A DNA stretch of 64,000 nt from Tetranychus cinnabarinus. Taxonomy: Eukaryota; Arthropoda; Arachnida; Trombidiformes; Tetranychidae. The first letter of the stretch is position 1. Each line of letters begins with the position of its first letter. Below the pieces are notes generated by a model. That model had not been told where the DNA came from and ran no database searches. It saw only the letters and a program-made list of their open reading frames with translations. Location: NCBI GenBank assembly GCA_022266195.1, contig WHVY01000002.1, positions 7,889,001-7,953,000 on the forward strand. The letters run 5' to 3'. Position numbers and translations under genes: made by a program. Shown here piece after piece: positions 18,350 to 26,550 of this stretch.

Positions 18350-18365
18350 CCTGCCAGAGTCGCCA
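18350..18365 (-). other. Primer-binding site, probably for tRNA-Arg
   Basis: Two bases inside the right LTR, the plus strand reads CCTGCCAGAGTCGCCA, which looks like a tRNA 3' end (acceptor strand CAGAGTC, discriminator G, then CCA). On the coding strand this gives TGGCGACTCTGGCAGG. The 412/mdg1 elements of Drosophila use TGGCGACCGTG, primed by tRNA-Arg, so a related tRNA-Arg is the best guess. A matching tRNA gene is not in the window. Confidence 0.7.
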
Positions 18366-18367
18366 AG

Positions 18368-19342
18368 TGAAAGGTTTGTTACGGTAGTAATCTGAAGAAG
18401 ACTGCTTAACTTGCTTTCACTACAAGTTTTAAGTTCGTATCTAGGATCGCTTTCGTAAGCTATGTACCAATTTTAACTCTATTGCGAGTTCCGTATATCT
18501 CACAAGAGATGAAGCACAATTCACTGAAATACTTAGAGGTATTGGAAATACTTGAATAGCCAAATTTTAGGCTTTTATAAGCAAAGAACTGAACACTTGA
18601 GAAATGAATTTTACGTGTTTTATTAAATGGAATATTTCTTGAGAAATGAAGAGTTAAGTTGAACATAAATTTAAGGTTTTTCAATTGAGAACGAAATTAA
18701 CTGAGGGTTGACTACAATAAAATTGAAGTGAAGTTAAAGAATGAAAAATTGGGTTTTTATAACCTCGTTGAAAACAAAGGAATAAATCGGAGGGAAAAAT
18801 TGAAGAAAGTAAAAGTATAACTCTGTCGACAATTGTCTTAGTTATGGGTTCATTACCAGTTTGGTAAGATTGCTTATCTCAAATTAGTATTGTTAAGCTT
18901 ATGGAGCTTTTTACCCATTACTGTTGTCTTGTGACATATCTCTCAAGAGATAGTTGTACCTTTAGCAATGCTTTTAGGATTAAAATTGAGGTGAACCACA
19001 AGTTGAAAATTAACCTAAAAAGAAAGAGATTTTTCACTCTCTTACTTTATGTAGCTTAAAATTCAACTTTAAGATTTGACTGAATTTAACCATTTTTGTG
19101 GTTAAGTTTTACATGGAATTAGAATGGCTTTAACTGAGAGATTTATGAAATTTAAGAATAACCTTTTAGGTTTTAACAATTAAGGAAGAATACAAGAATT
19201 GAGTAAATATTGTTTAAGCAATGAACTGAATTTAAATGAATTTGAAATGAAATTAAATCTTATAAAAGATATGAATTAAGAGAATTGAATCAAGAATCGA
19301 AATCATTGAATGATTAAACTAAGTTAAGATTTCTACCCTTCA
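18368..19342 (-). repeat. 5' LTR (right copy)
   Basis: 975 bp, same ends and apparently the same sequence as 6166-7140. As the 5' LTR it should contain the promoter; a TTTATAAG stretch near 19260-19268 is a possible TATA box and AATAAA on the coding strand at 18619-18624 a possible polyadenylation signal. Both are pattern matches only. Confidence 0.97.
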
Positions 19343-19513
19343 CAACACTTTGCGAGCTTTACAGGAAGCACGAAGCAATTGAAGAGATCTTACAGTTTTT
19401 AAAGATACTTAAGCCATCGAGCTAAGTAATTAGCAAATCGTGTCCATTTAATAAGTTACATTTAAATTAAGTTCACATAGCTTAAACTCTCACATTGTCA
19501 GTGTTGCGTATTT
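19343..19513 (-). repeat. Foldback element, right arm, outer end
   Basis: The outermost part of the right arm, cut off from the rest by the retrotransposon. Starting with the CAAC target duplication, it is the reverse complement of about 3350-3513, including ACTTTGCGAGC, TTACAGGAAGCACGAAG and GATACTTAAGCCATCGAGC. Matching stops near AGTGTTGCGTA. Confidence 0.85.
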
Positions 19514-20010
19514 GATGCCATGCTCTGAATATCGATGTTCGGAGTTTTAAGTCTAATGGATAATATCAAGAGAACTGTTTATAAATTGGTAAAAGTATAC
19601 AGTCCATGATGTGTACCAATCATTTTTGTGGACAAATAATAAGTTACAGCACTCTAACTATAACGGTCAAAGAAAGCGATCTGTTGAACTAAAAATAGAA
19701 CTAATCTGTTTTACAGAGAAAGAAAAGTTTTATTTGTCCAAATAAGTACATTTTTTGGTTGGCTATTAAAAGTTTAATCAGTGAAATGATTTTGTATGAA
19801 TAATCTGCTTCCATAACTGTACAAAAAGGTTTGCAAGTTTAAACTTCTAACCCAATTTTCGCGAGAACTGTCAATCAAAGAAATTTTTAAATCTCACAAA
19901 TGGACTCAAACAGACGCTATGTTTTAATGAATTTGATTTTCACACATTTTTTGACCACTTGTACCAAGCTTTGTATAAATGTGACAATTGTGTCTTTTTA
20001 GTCCAATTTT
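19514..20010 (-). repeat. Extra copy of the foldback subunit
   Basis: A diverged direct repeat of about 5637-6160: it shares AATATCGATGTTC, GTTTTAAGTCTAATGG, AATATCAAGAGAACT and GTGACAATTGTGTCTTTTTAGT. It lies outside the symmetric arms, so the repeat is a composite with an unequal number of subunits on the two sides or two adjacent insertions. It is more diverged than the arm copies. Confidence 0.75.
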
Positions 20011-20308
20011 TAGTCAATTTGTCTACATTTGTTCGTAAATGGGATAATTTTGTCTTTTAACAACGCTTATCAAGCAATAATGAATATTTTTTTCAATTTT
20101 CGGGGAAAGGGAATCAGTTTCAGAGCCCAGCTTTAGATGCTTATTCAAATTCCATGTAATAAATGTTGTCTGGATACTTATCTCTGGCCTCTTTGGTTAT
20201 ATTGAATTTCATGTCTAGGTTTAATATCCACCAATATTGCTCGAAAAAGTAAATCTAGTTTCTTATGTGGTCTAAATGCTCGGCGGAACTCTGGCTAAGC
20301 AATTAAAG
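20011..20308. other. Gap between repeat and tropomyosin copy
   Basis: About 300 bp with no recognised gene or repeat; no tropomyosin exon 1 is visible. Confidence 0.4.
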
Positions 20309-20749
20309 GACTGGGAAACGATTAAATCAAATCCAAGAAGAGCTTTCAAAGGCTACTGCTGATTTGGGTAGAGCAAATGAAGATCTTGAAACTAGAGAGA
20401 AAACTTTACATGCTGTAAGTTTTTAACCTGAAAATCATAATTTGTTCAATACCATTGAGTTTTACAATTGTCTTAACATCTCAGGCTGAAAATGAGTTGG
20501 CCTCATTGTCAAGAAAAGTCCAACAAGTCTTCCAAGTCGGTGAAGAAAGTGAAAGGTAATTGACCAATGAAACCTGTTCAACTTATGATTATTCACTGAT
20601 TTCGTCTCAATTTTATTTCTAAAATGAACAGATTACGTAAAATGTTTGAACATCGTTGTACCGTTGACGAGGAAAGACTAAAAATCTTGGAATCCCAGCT
20701 CAAAGAAGCCAGAAATACCGTTGAAGAAGCTGACAAAAAATGTGATGAG
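20309..20749 (+). pseudogene. Truncated tropomyosin copy, exons 2-4
   Basis: Three exon-like blocks, 20309..20414, 20485..20555 and 20632..20749, encode an N-terminal half tropomyosin segment: KRLNQIQEEL, EDLETREKTL, AENELASLSRKVQ, EESERLRKMFEHR, DEERLKILESQLKEAR and EEADKKCDE. Splice sites are good (GTAAGT, GTAATT donors; CAG acceptors) and the last block is exactly the usual 118 nt of exon 4. Exon 2 is short at its 5' side because an in-frame TAA lies at 20304-20306, and exon 3 is 71 nt instead of 134, losing exactly 21 codons (three heptads). No exon 1 is visible, and nothing after exon 4 is intact before DPH7 starts 424 bp on; a weak resemblance to exon 5 (TTAGCCATG) is seen near 20831. 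A dead duplicate is most likely; a divergent short paralogue is possible. Confidence 0.75.
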
Positions 20750-21173
20750 GTTAGAATTGGACATTTTGAATTTTTAAACGATTCTAATCTGTTTCGATTT
20801 AATGCAATTTTTTTTCAACATAGAAAGATAATTAGCCATGTTTTAAAAACCATATAAAAATTGATGCTTTCAGAATACAATTCGTATTTTAATACAAAAA
20901 AATGAGATTTCAAGCCACATAAGTTGATTGGAATGCAAATTTCTGATTAAATAGACAGGATTTTCTGATTACTAAGCCCGATGGCATCAAAGGGATTTAA
21001 AGCTGTCATTTAAATACAAAACTAAGCTCCGATAAGTTATAACACATGTTGACACACATGTTTGTTTGTTTACACTTAGTGAGGCTAGCAATGCTTTTTT
21101 GCCTTTTAATTTACTTTCAACAGTAATTTTGTTTTCCCATATTTAAATTATTAAACCGTTTGTAGTTCAAATT

Positions 21174-22310
21174 ATGGATTTTCAGCTGTCTAATAGTGAT
21201 ACAGTTAAATATTGTCCATCGGTTGCTGGTATTGTTGATGAATCAACTTATATCATTGGCTGTTACCAGTTGGTTGATGAAGGTAAACAAACAAACCTTT
21301 CTCATGACCAGTTAATCAAAATCAATAATAGACTTGGATGTTTAATACTAATCAAATCATCAAAGGTTACATTTGAATACGATTGTTTAGACGGTGGTGT
21401 ATTTGACTTGGCTGTGGTCCAAACTGACGACTCTACAAACGATGGCAACCATCAATTTTGGGCAGCTCATTCCAATGGATCAGTTGCCTGTTATCACATA
21501 ACCAATGGATCCATTAAATTGAACAAGAGCATAGTCTCTGGCAGCTCTATGTTGTGCTCATTAACTATATCGGATGATTTGATATTTGTCGGTGATTCAG
21601 AGTCAAAAGTGATTGCCATACAAAAAGATAAGGTAATAGCAGAATGTAAACTTGACTCAACTCCTTATGGTGGTAATGATCCTGTTTGGTGTCTCAAAAC
21701 TATTTACTTAGATCCAGATAAATGTATCGTCCTTTCTGGATCTGAAGATTCACAGCTGAGGTTCCACTTTTTCCAGTCAGGCTCATTCTCTCAGGCAATC
21801 AAGGTTGTTAAAGATTTTACAGCTGGTGTTACATCAATTGCAATAATCGATAAACCTAAAACAGATGATGAAGGTGATCAAACATTTGATTATATCCTCT
21901 ACGTTGGATCTTACGATGAAACTATAAGAATCTATAATCTAAATATAGCTGATGAAGGTCCAAAAGCTTCAACGTCAATTCAATTGGTTCTCAATAAAAA
22001 AATTCATATCAATGGATCTGGTATCTGGAAAATAATACCAATAAAATCTAATCAACCCTGGCCTTACATGTTGACTGCGTCTATGTATGCTGGTGCTCAT
22101 ATTTTACAACAATATTCAACCTTAGCTGAGATAAAATTGAGTTTACAGGATTCACAAGGTCATGAAACTGGTGAAATTGTATCTGAAAAGGAATCCAATA
22201 AAGCTAATCATTTGATCTATGGTGTTGCTGGTAAAAATAATTGTGATGAGATCATCGTTACCTCATTTTATGATAAAAGCATTCACATTTTCCGTCGATG
22301 TAACAATTGA
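21174..22310 (+). CDS. DPH7: DPH7, diphthine methylesterase (WD-repeat protein)
   Basis: Intronless, 378 residues. DPH7 (WDR85, yeast Rrt2/Dph7) is a cytosolic beta-propeller enzyme that removes the methyl ester from diphthine methyl ester on elongation factor 2, the step before the final amidation to diphthamide. Family blocks visible in order are: VKYCPSVAGI near the N-terminus with IIGCYQL, GGVFDLAV (about 74-81), VWCLKTIY then SGSEDSQLRFHF (the usual G-G-D-D-x-L block), AGVTSIAI, VGSYDETIRIYNL (the hallmark G-S-Y-D-E-x-I-R), NGSGIWKIIPI then ASMYAGAHIL, and IIVTSFYDKSIHIF at the end. Length fits the family's usual 350-450 residues. The first ATG after a run of stops was used. It converges with the zinc-finger gene downstream, with 595 bp between stop codons. 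Confidence 0.92.
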   Translation: MDFQLSNSDTVKYCPSVAGIVDESTYIIGCYQLVDEGKQTNLSHDQLIKINNRLGCLILIKSSKVTFEYDCLDGGVFDLAVVQTDDSTNDGNHQFWAAHSNGSVACYHITNGSIKLNKSIVSGSSMLCSLTISDDLIFVGDSESKVIAIQKDKVIAECKLDSTPYGGNDPVWCLKTIYLDPDKCIVLSGSEDSQLRFHFFQSGSFSQAIKVVKDFTAGVTSIAIIDKPKTDDEGDQTFDYILYVGSYDETIRIYNLNIADEGPKASTSIQLVLNKKIHINGSGIWKIIPIKSNQPWPYMLTASMYAGAHILQQYSTLAEIKLSLQDSQGHETGEIVSEKESNKANHLIYGVAGKNNCDEIIVTSFYDKSIHIFRRCNN

Positions 22311-22905
22311 GACATCATAAAATTATCAAGTACTCATTGCAATGGATACGTTTAATCAAATTTTACCTTCTGTTAATCTATCGGAGTAATCTTAATGTTG
22401 ATCTCCGAGTTATTTGGGTGACGACCGTTAAAAAAATTTCACTCGTTATGTTTGAATAATTGATTGACTTTCATCTTTTTTAAAGATATTTTGTATTGAT
22501 TTAGAAAATAAGAAATATTTCATCTTTTACAGTGTTTTGTTTCAATGATTGATTGCTGATAAAAGATAAAGCTTACAAATATTTATTTAGCTTCCATCAA
22601 AGATCAACAATTAACTTTGAATACTGGAATAGTCAGCTCAAAAAAAACTGTTGCGTTCTAATACATATTATTTCAAATTCATTGACACTCAGTGATACTT
22701 TGGGAAATAAACAAAAGATAGGGAAATAGAAGTTATTACATGATAAATATCTGTTGAAATGATGGGATGAGTTTTTTACTTAAGAATGAGTGCAAGAGAA
22801 AAATTAATTTGAGTAAAGAACATAATGATGACTACAAGGTTGAGATGATGAGAGTGTTATTATAAAGTAAAAATTATTGATTTAATTTAGTAGAAACTTT
22901 GCAAT
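22311..22905. other. Convergent 3' region of DPH7 and the ZC3H4-like gene
   Basis: 595 bp of AT-rich DNA holding both 3' UTRs. An AATAAA at 22706-22711 could end the DPH7 transcript, and TTTATT near 22583 is a possible minus-strand polyadenylation signal. No gene is seen. Confidence 0.5.
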
Positions 22906-25900
22906 TCAACCATGTGCACTACCAGAGGAATAATTTTTTTTAAAGAAACTCTGTAAACGAGGATCTGTTTTTAACTTGACATCAGAGTTGAATAATCCTT
23001 CGTATGGTGAATAGTCAATCTTTGGCGCTGGGATTGAATATAAGCGATAATCAAAGTCACTTTTAAATTCTGTATCGGATGATTTACCAATAATTGAATC
23101 TGCACTAAAGGAAGAATTACAGTCACTTAGTGAATCTTTGCTAGAACGTTTTAACCTAGGATCACGAGGTTCACTTCCAGGTAAAGGTGGAGTATCTGAT
23201 CCTTTAGATCGGGAATCCCTAAAGTCAAGTTGAGAGTTAGATGATCCTAAAGTTGCAGGTGAAGTATTTGCTAAATTGGTTCCACTAAGAATATTTTGCC
23301 AAAAATCAGCATGTTTATCATTCGTTGTATTAGTGGGTTGAGTTGAGGTTACTTGTATTGTCGTTTGACGAATCACGTTTAACATTTTAGCGATATCTAG
23401 CTTTGTTTTGTTGGGTTTTTTCTCTGTCAAAGAATCATGAGGTTTTATAGTTGCGGGGATATTTGGAGTGTCTTTTAAATTTTTCAAGGCTGCTTTGACA
23501 GGTTCATCTTCAGTATCATCATCAGAGTCAGATAAAAGCTGCTTTACTTCTCGATTATCATCTAGTGTTTTGGCTAAATCAGGAGGACGAATAATTGAAT
23601 CCATGGAAGTTATCTCACTTTTAATGTTTGACTCATTTATCAGTAGATCACCGGATTCAGAGTCTTCAGAAGCACCAGTTTTTTGATTATTCGACAAACG
23701 TTGCAACAAATTGCGAGCCGCCAGAGGCAAATTGTCAGGAATATTAGTTCCAGGCTCTGTTTTTATCGTTACTGAACTAGGAACAGATTCAGTTGATTCT
23801 AGAGAGGAACTAAATGAGTTTAAGTTTTGATGCTGTCTTGATGTTGAATTTGGCAAATTTTCGTGGCCAAGTTGATTAGTATCATCACGTCCAAATGATT
23901 GAACTGGTGAAGTAATTGGGGCTTGATTAGAGGTTGATGATGAACTCAGGTTATTTTCAAGAGACACTATAGACGGTGGCCCATTGAAATTATTTACAGC
24001 GTATAAGGGAGGAGGAGGGCCAAGATTAGATGATTCTTGGTATGAAGAGGGAAAACTAGTAACAGGAGGAAGATTTTCTTTCAATGGAGGTAATGGCATC
24101 TCTTCCGACATCACAGAATTAGAAGCAGAGTGGTGATTATTTACATAAGACGAAGAGAAGGAAGAAGGTTGATTAATATTAGCTTTAACTAGCTCGGGTT
24201 GCATCGGTAATAGCGGAGGAGGACCTGATGCTATCGCTGCATTGGACGGTGTACTATTTGAGAATGCTGGCGGCATTTGGAAGGCCATGGATGTTGAGGA
24301 TACATTTGAGTTTAAGGCTGGCTGATGGAGGTGAGGATCAAAGGGTGTAGAAGAAATTGGATTTATATTAGATTGCTGTGATATAATTTGATTTGATGAA
24401 GATGATTGATTTGGTGAGTAATTTGTATAAGGAGATGGAGATTCAACTATTGCTGGACCCGGTGCCCCCATAGGTGGTGGTAGTCGAGTTGGTATTATCC
24501 CTGATGAGGGAGGAAGTCTTAAATCTTCATCATGAAAGCTCATCTCAATTAGTCTATCATCATTAACTGGACCTGAAGGTTCAGTGTTTAAAGCTGGATC
24601 AGACATGGTGTCAATATAATACGATAAAACTTTAGGTCCAGCATCATGACCTGGCCTCATATCTCTGGAGTCATCGTGATAATAAGAATTATGAATACCA
24701 TCAGGCTCGGGAGGTTTCTCTGCAATTATAAACTCTTTATCAATGCAGAATAAATTTCTCTTTGTACCTGTATAGCCAATCTCTAACTCTTTCATTTCTT
24801 GTTGCCATAGCCATGTGTAGTAAGAGACTCTCATTTCTTGTGTAGGATCACCAAGAATAGCAGGTCGTTTTGGCTTTGTATGATGATTTGAACCATCTCC
24901 ACGATTAATCTCGTCAGGCAATTCACCGGAATCAAGATAATTTTTAAGTAAACATCGAGTATCCTCAGTTAGAGGTTCATGACTAAAGCGACATTTGTCT
25001 CCTGAGTAACATTCAGCACCAGTGTGGTAAAATTTACAAGGAAATTCACCATGCATAAATAGGCAACCTTCACCTTTGCCACAAAAACCTTGAAGATAGA
25101 ATTTACAAATGTCTTTTTTCTTGGGAGGTGGTGCATCATGGGGAAATGGACAATCAGCTCCCTTATGGCATTTACCATCAAGATAAAATTTACAGGTACT
25201 TTTGGGCGATTTTTCACGTTCTCTGTCATTTTCTTTCAATGCTTGATGCTGAGGAATCACAGGAAGGTTTTGAGATGAGGGTGCGGTAGTTGATGAAGTT
25301 GTTGTTGTTGTTACAAATGCTGATGCTGGTGCTGAAGTCGTTGTTTGAGATGATGGTAAAACTGATGAGACTTGCTGTGATTGTTGTTGCTGTTGTGACT
25401 GTGACTGTGGTTGCGATTGTGATTGTGCTTGATGATGATGGTGATGATGATGATGTGCTGATTGATCTAAATTCATCATCTTATCTCTGTCTCTAAATCT
25501 ATCTCGATCGCGATCTCTATCACGGTCACGAAAATCACGACGATCACGGTCTCGCCAAGTCATTCTGTCCATCCGATCCATCCGATCTCTCATTCGTCCA
25601 CCTCGGCCTCGTCTTTCTCTAAAGCCTCTAGGCCCGAAGCGGTCGAATCTATCACGATCACGATCTCTTGATGCTGGACGAAACAGTCTTCTATTTTGCC
25701 GGACAATTTCTCTCATTTCTCTAGTATCAGATCCACCTTGAATACGTTTAATTTTCTCCATCATTTTCTCTAACTTTTCTCGCTTCTTTTTTTGTCCTTT
25801 GGTGTCTTTGGTTGTTTTTAGCATTTCCTCCATTTGTTTGATGACTCCTTTGAAAAACTCTTCATTAAAATCAAGCGAATCATCCTCTGAATCAGTTCTA

Positions 25901-26550
25901 TCACTTGGCTCATCATCAGATGAGCCTGTCTCATTTGTTTCTCCTGGTTCTCTTGATGAGGCTCGACGCTGTTTAGATGGTCTCAAACCATTCTCATCTT
26001 GTTCTTTTGTTGAAACACTGTCATTTCCTGTAGATTCTTTACTTTCCTCATCTTTCCCATGTTTTCTCCTTTTCCTCTTGTCTGAACTAGCATTCCTTGA
26101 AGTTGATGAGGATGTTGATGAGCCTACACCGGAGGTGCTGTTGTTGCTTGTGCCAGAGTTATTGCCACTGGTGCTACTACTACCTTTTTTAAAGTCACTT
26201 TTCTTTGAAGATGACCTATTTTCATCTTTTTTGCTCCTTTCAGAGGAAGACCTTGAAGAGGTCTCACGTGAAGAAGAGCCTGAAGGGTTAATCGTAGACG
26301 CTGAAACTGAATTGAGAGTTAAACCACTAGTTATCACCCCGGACCCACTTTTGTCACCTTGATTTCCGTATGAAAATGCAGTAGTTGTAGTAGTTATAGA
26401 TGGTGCATTGGTAGATAAAGTTGTAGATGCTCCTGTTGTTGGTTGCTGATGCTGTTGTGAATCATCATCATCATCATCATCAATGATTTCTCCTTCTTCA
26501 GCATCATCGTCCAGTTCTCCTTGTTTTTTACATGGTTCACCTTCCTCCAT
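22906..26550 (-). CDS. CCCH zinc-finger protein, ZC3H4/ZC3H6/suppressor-of-sable type
   Basis: Intronless, 1214 residues, nuclear by family. ZC3H4 and Drosophila Su(sable) are RNA-binding factors that restrict unproductive or abnormal transcription. Three tandem CCCH fingers sit at about 453-471, 482-500 and 505-524 (two C-x7-C-x5-C-x3-H, then C-x8-C-x5-C-x3-H), with CKFYLQGFC and the diagnostic EFPCKFYHTG leading into the third finger, followed by FSHEPLTEDTRCLLKNYL as in ZC3H4. Before them come an acidic N-terminus (runs of Asp at 24-30), Ser-rich and KRKRRK stretches, a Glu/Lys-rich helix (about 228-272), RD/RE/RM repeats (295-357), an eight-His run (366-373) and Gln/Ser repeats. The C-terminal 650 residues are low-complexity Pro/Ser/Asn sequence with a conserved-looking acidic SDSDDDTEDEPVKAAL block. 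Two short motifs, EPRDPRLKRSS and KTDPRLQSFF, resemble family C-terminal DPR motifs. Start: ATG after several upstream stops. Su(sable) and ZC3H4 are co-orthologous, so no symbol is assigned. Confidence 0.9.
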   Translation of the reverse strand: MEEGEPCKKQGELDDDAEEGEIIDDDDDDDSQQHQQPTTGASTTLSTNAPSITTTTTAFSYGNQGDKSGSGVITSGLTLNSVSASTINPSGSSSRETSSRSSSERSKKDENRSSSKKSDFKKGSSSTSGNNSGTSNNSTSGVGSSTSSSTSRNASSDKRKRRKHGKDEESKESTGNDSVSTKEQDENGLRPSKQRRASSREPGETNETGSSDDEPSDRTDSEDDSLDFNEEFFKGVIKQMEEMLKTTKDTKGQKKKREKLEKMMEKIKRIQGGSDTREMREIVRQNRRLFRPASRDRDRDRFDRFGPRGFRERRGRGGRMRDRMDRMDRMTWRDRDRRDFRDRDRDRDRDRFRDRDKMMNLDQSAHHHHHHHHQAQSQSQPQSQSQQQQQSQQVSSVLPSSQTTTSAPASAFVTTTTTSSTTAPSSQNLPVIPQHQALKENDREREKSPKSTCKFYLDGKCHKGADCPFPHDAPPPKKKDICKFYLQGFCGKGEGCLFMHGEFPCKFYHTGAECYSGDKCRFSHEPLTEDTRCLLKNYLDSGELPDEINRGDGSNHHTKPKRPAILGDPTQEMRVSYYTWLWQQEMKELEIGYTGTKRNLFCIDKEFIIAEKPPEPDGIHNSYYHDDSRDMRPGHDAGPKVLSYYIDTMSDPALNTEPSGPVNDDRLIEMSFHDEDLRLPPSSGIIPTRLPPPMGAPGPAIVESPSPYTNYSPNQSSSSNQIISQQSNINPISSTPFDPHLHQPALNSNVSSTSMAFQMPPAFSNSTPSNAAIASGPPPLLPMQPELVKANINQPSSFSSSYVNNHHSASNSVMSEEMPLPPLKENLPPVTSFPSSYQESSNLGPPPPLYAVNNFNGPPSIVSLENNLSSSSTSNQAPITSPVQSFGRDDTNQLGHENLPNSTSRQHQNLNSFSSSLESTESVPSSVTIKTEPGTNIPDNLPLAARNLLQRLSNNQKTGASEDSESGDLLINESNIKSEITSMDSIIRPPDLAKTLDDNREVKQLLSDSDDDTEDEPVKAALKNLKDTPNIPATIKPHDSLTEKKPNKTKLDIAKMLNVIRQTTIQVTSTQPTNTTNDKHADFWQNILSGTNLANTSPATLGSSNSQLDFRDSRSKGSDTPPLPGSEPRDPRLKRSSKDSLSDCNSSFSADSIIGKSSDTEFKSDFDYRLYSIPAPKIDYSPYEGLFNSDVKLKTDPRLQSFFKKNYSSGSAHG

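Larger units (their letters stand above)
6166..19342 (-). mobile_element. Ty3/gypsy-type LTR retrotransposon, complete, with extra 3' ORF
   Basis: A 13,177 bp element inserted in the right arm of the foldback repeat. It has 975 bp LTRs at both ends (TG..CA), a 4 bp CAAC target duplication at 6162-6165 and 19343-19346, a primer site next to the right LTR, a short purine tract next to the left LTR, and one open frame of 3492 codons on the minus strand. Domain order gag, protease, RT, RNase H, integrase places it in the Ty3/gypsy (Metaviridae) group. It is unusually long for this group because of a 1315-codon ORF after pol. No frameshift or stop interrupts the coding region and the LTRs look identical, so it is probably young and may still be active. 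Confidence 0.96.

Noticed and set aside
20815..20850. Tropomyosin exon 5 after exon 4
   Set aside because: TTAGCCATG and nearby bases resemble exon 5, but there is no open frame of the right length, so it was not called as an exon.
25799..26362. 187-codon plus-strand frame
   Set aside because: Antisense shadow of the Ser-rich and acidic part of the ZC3H4-like gene.
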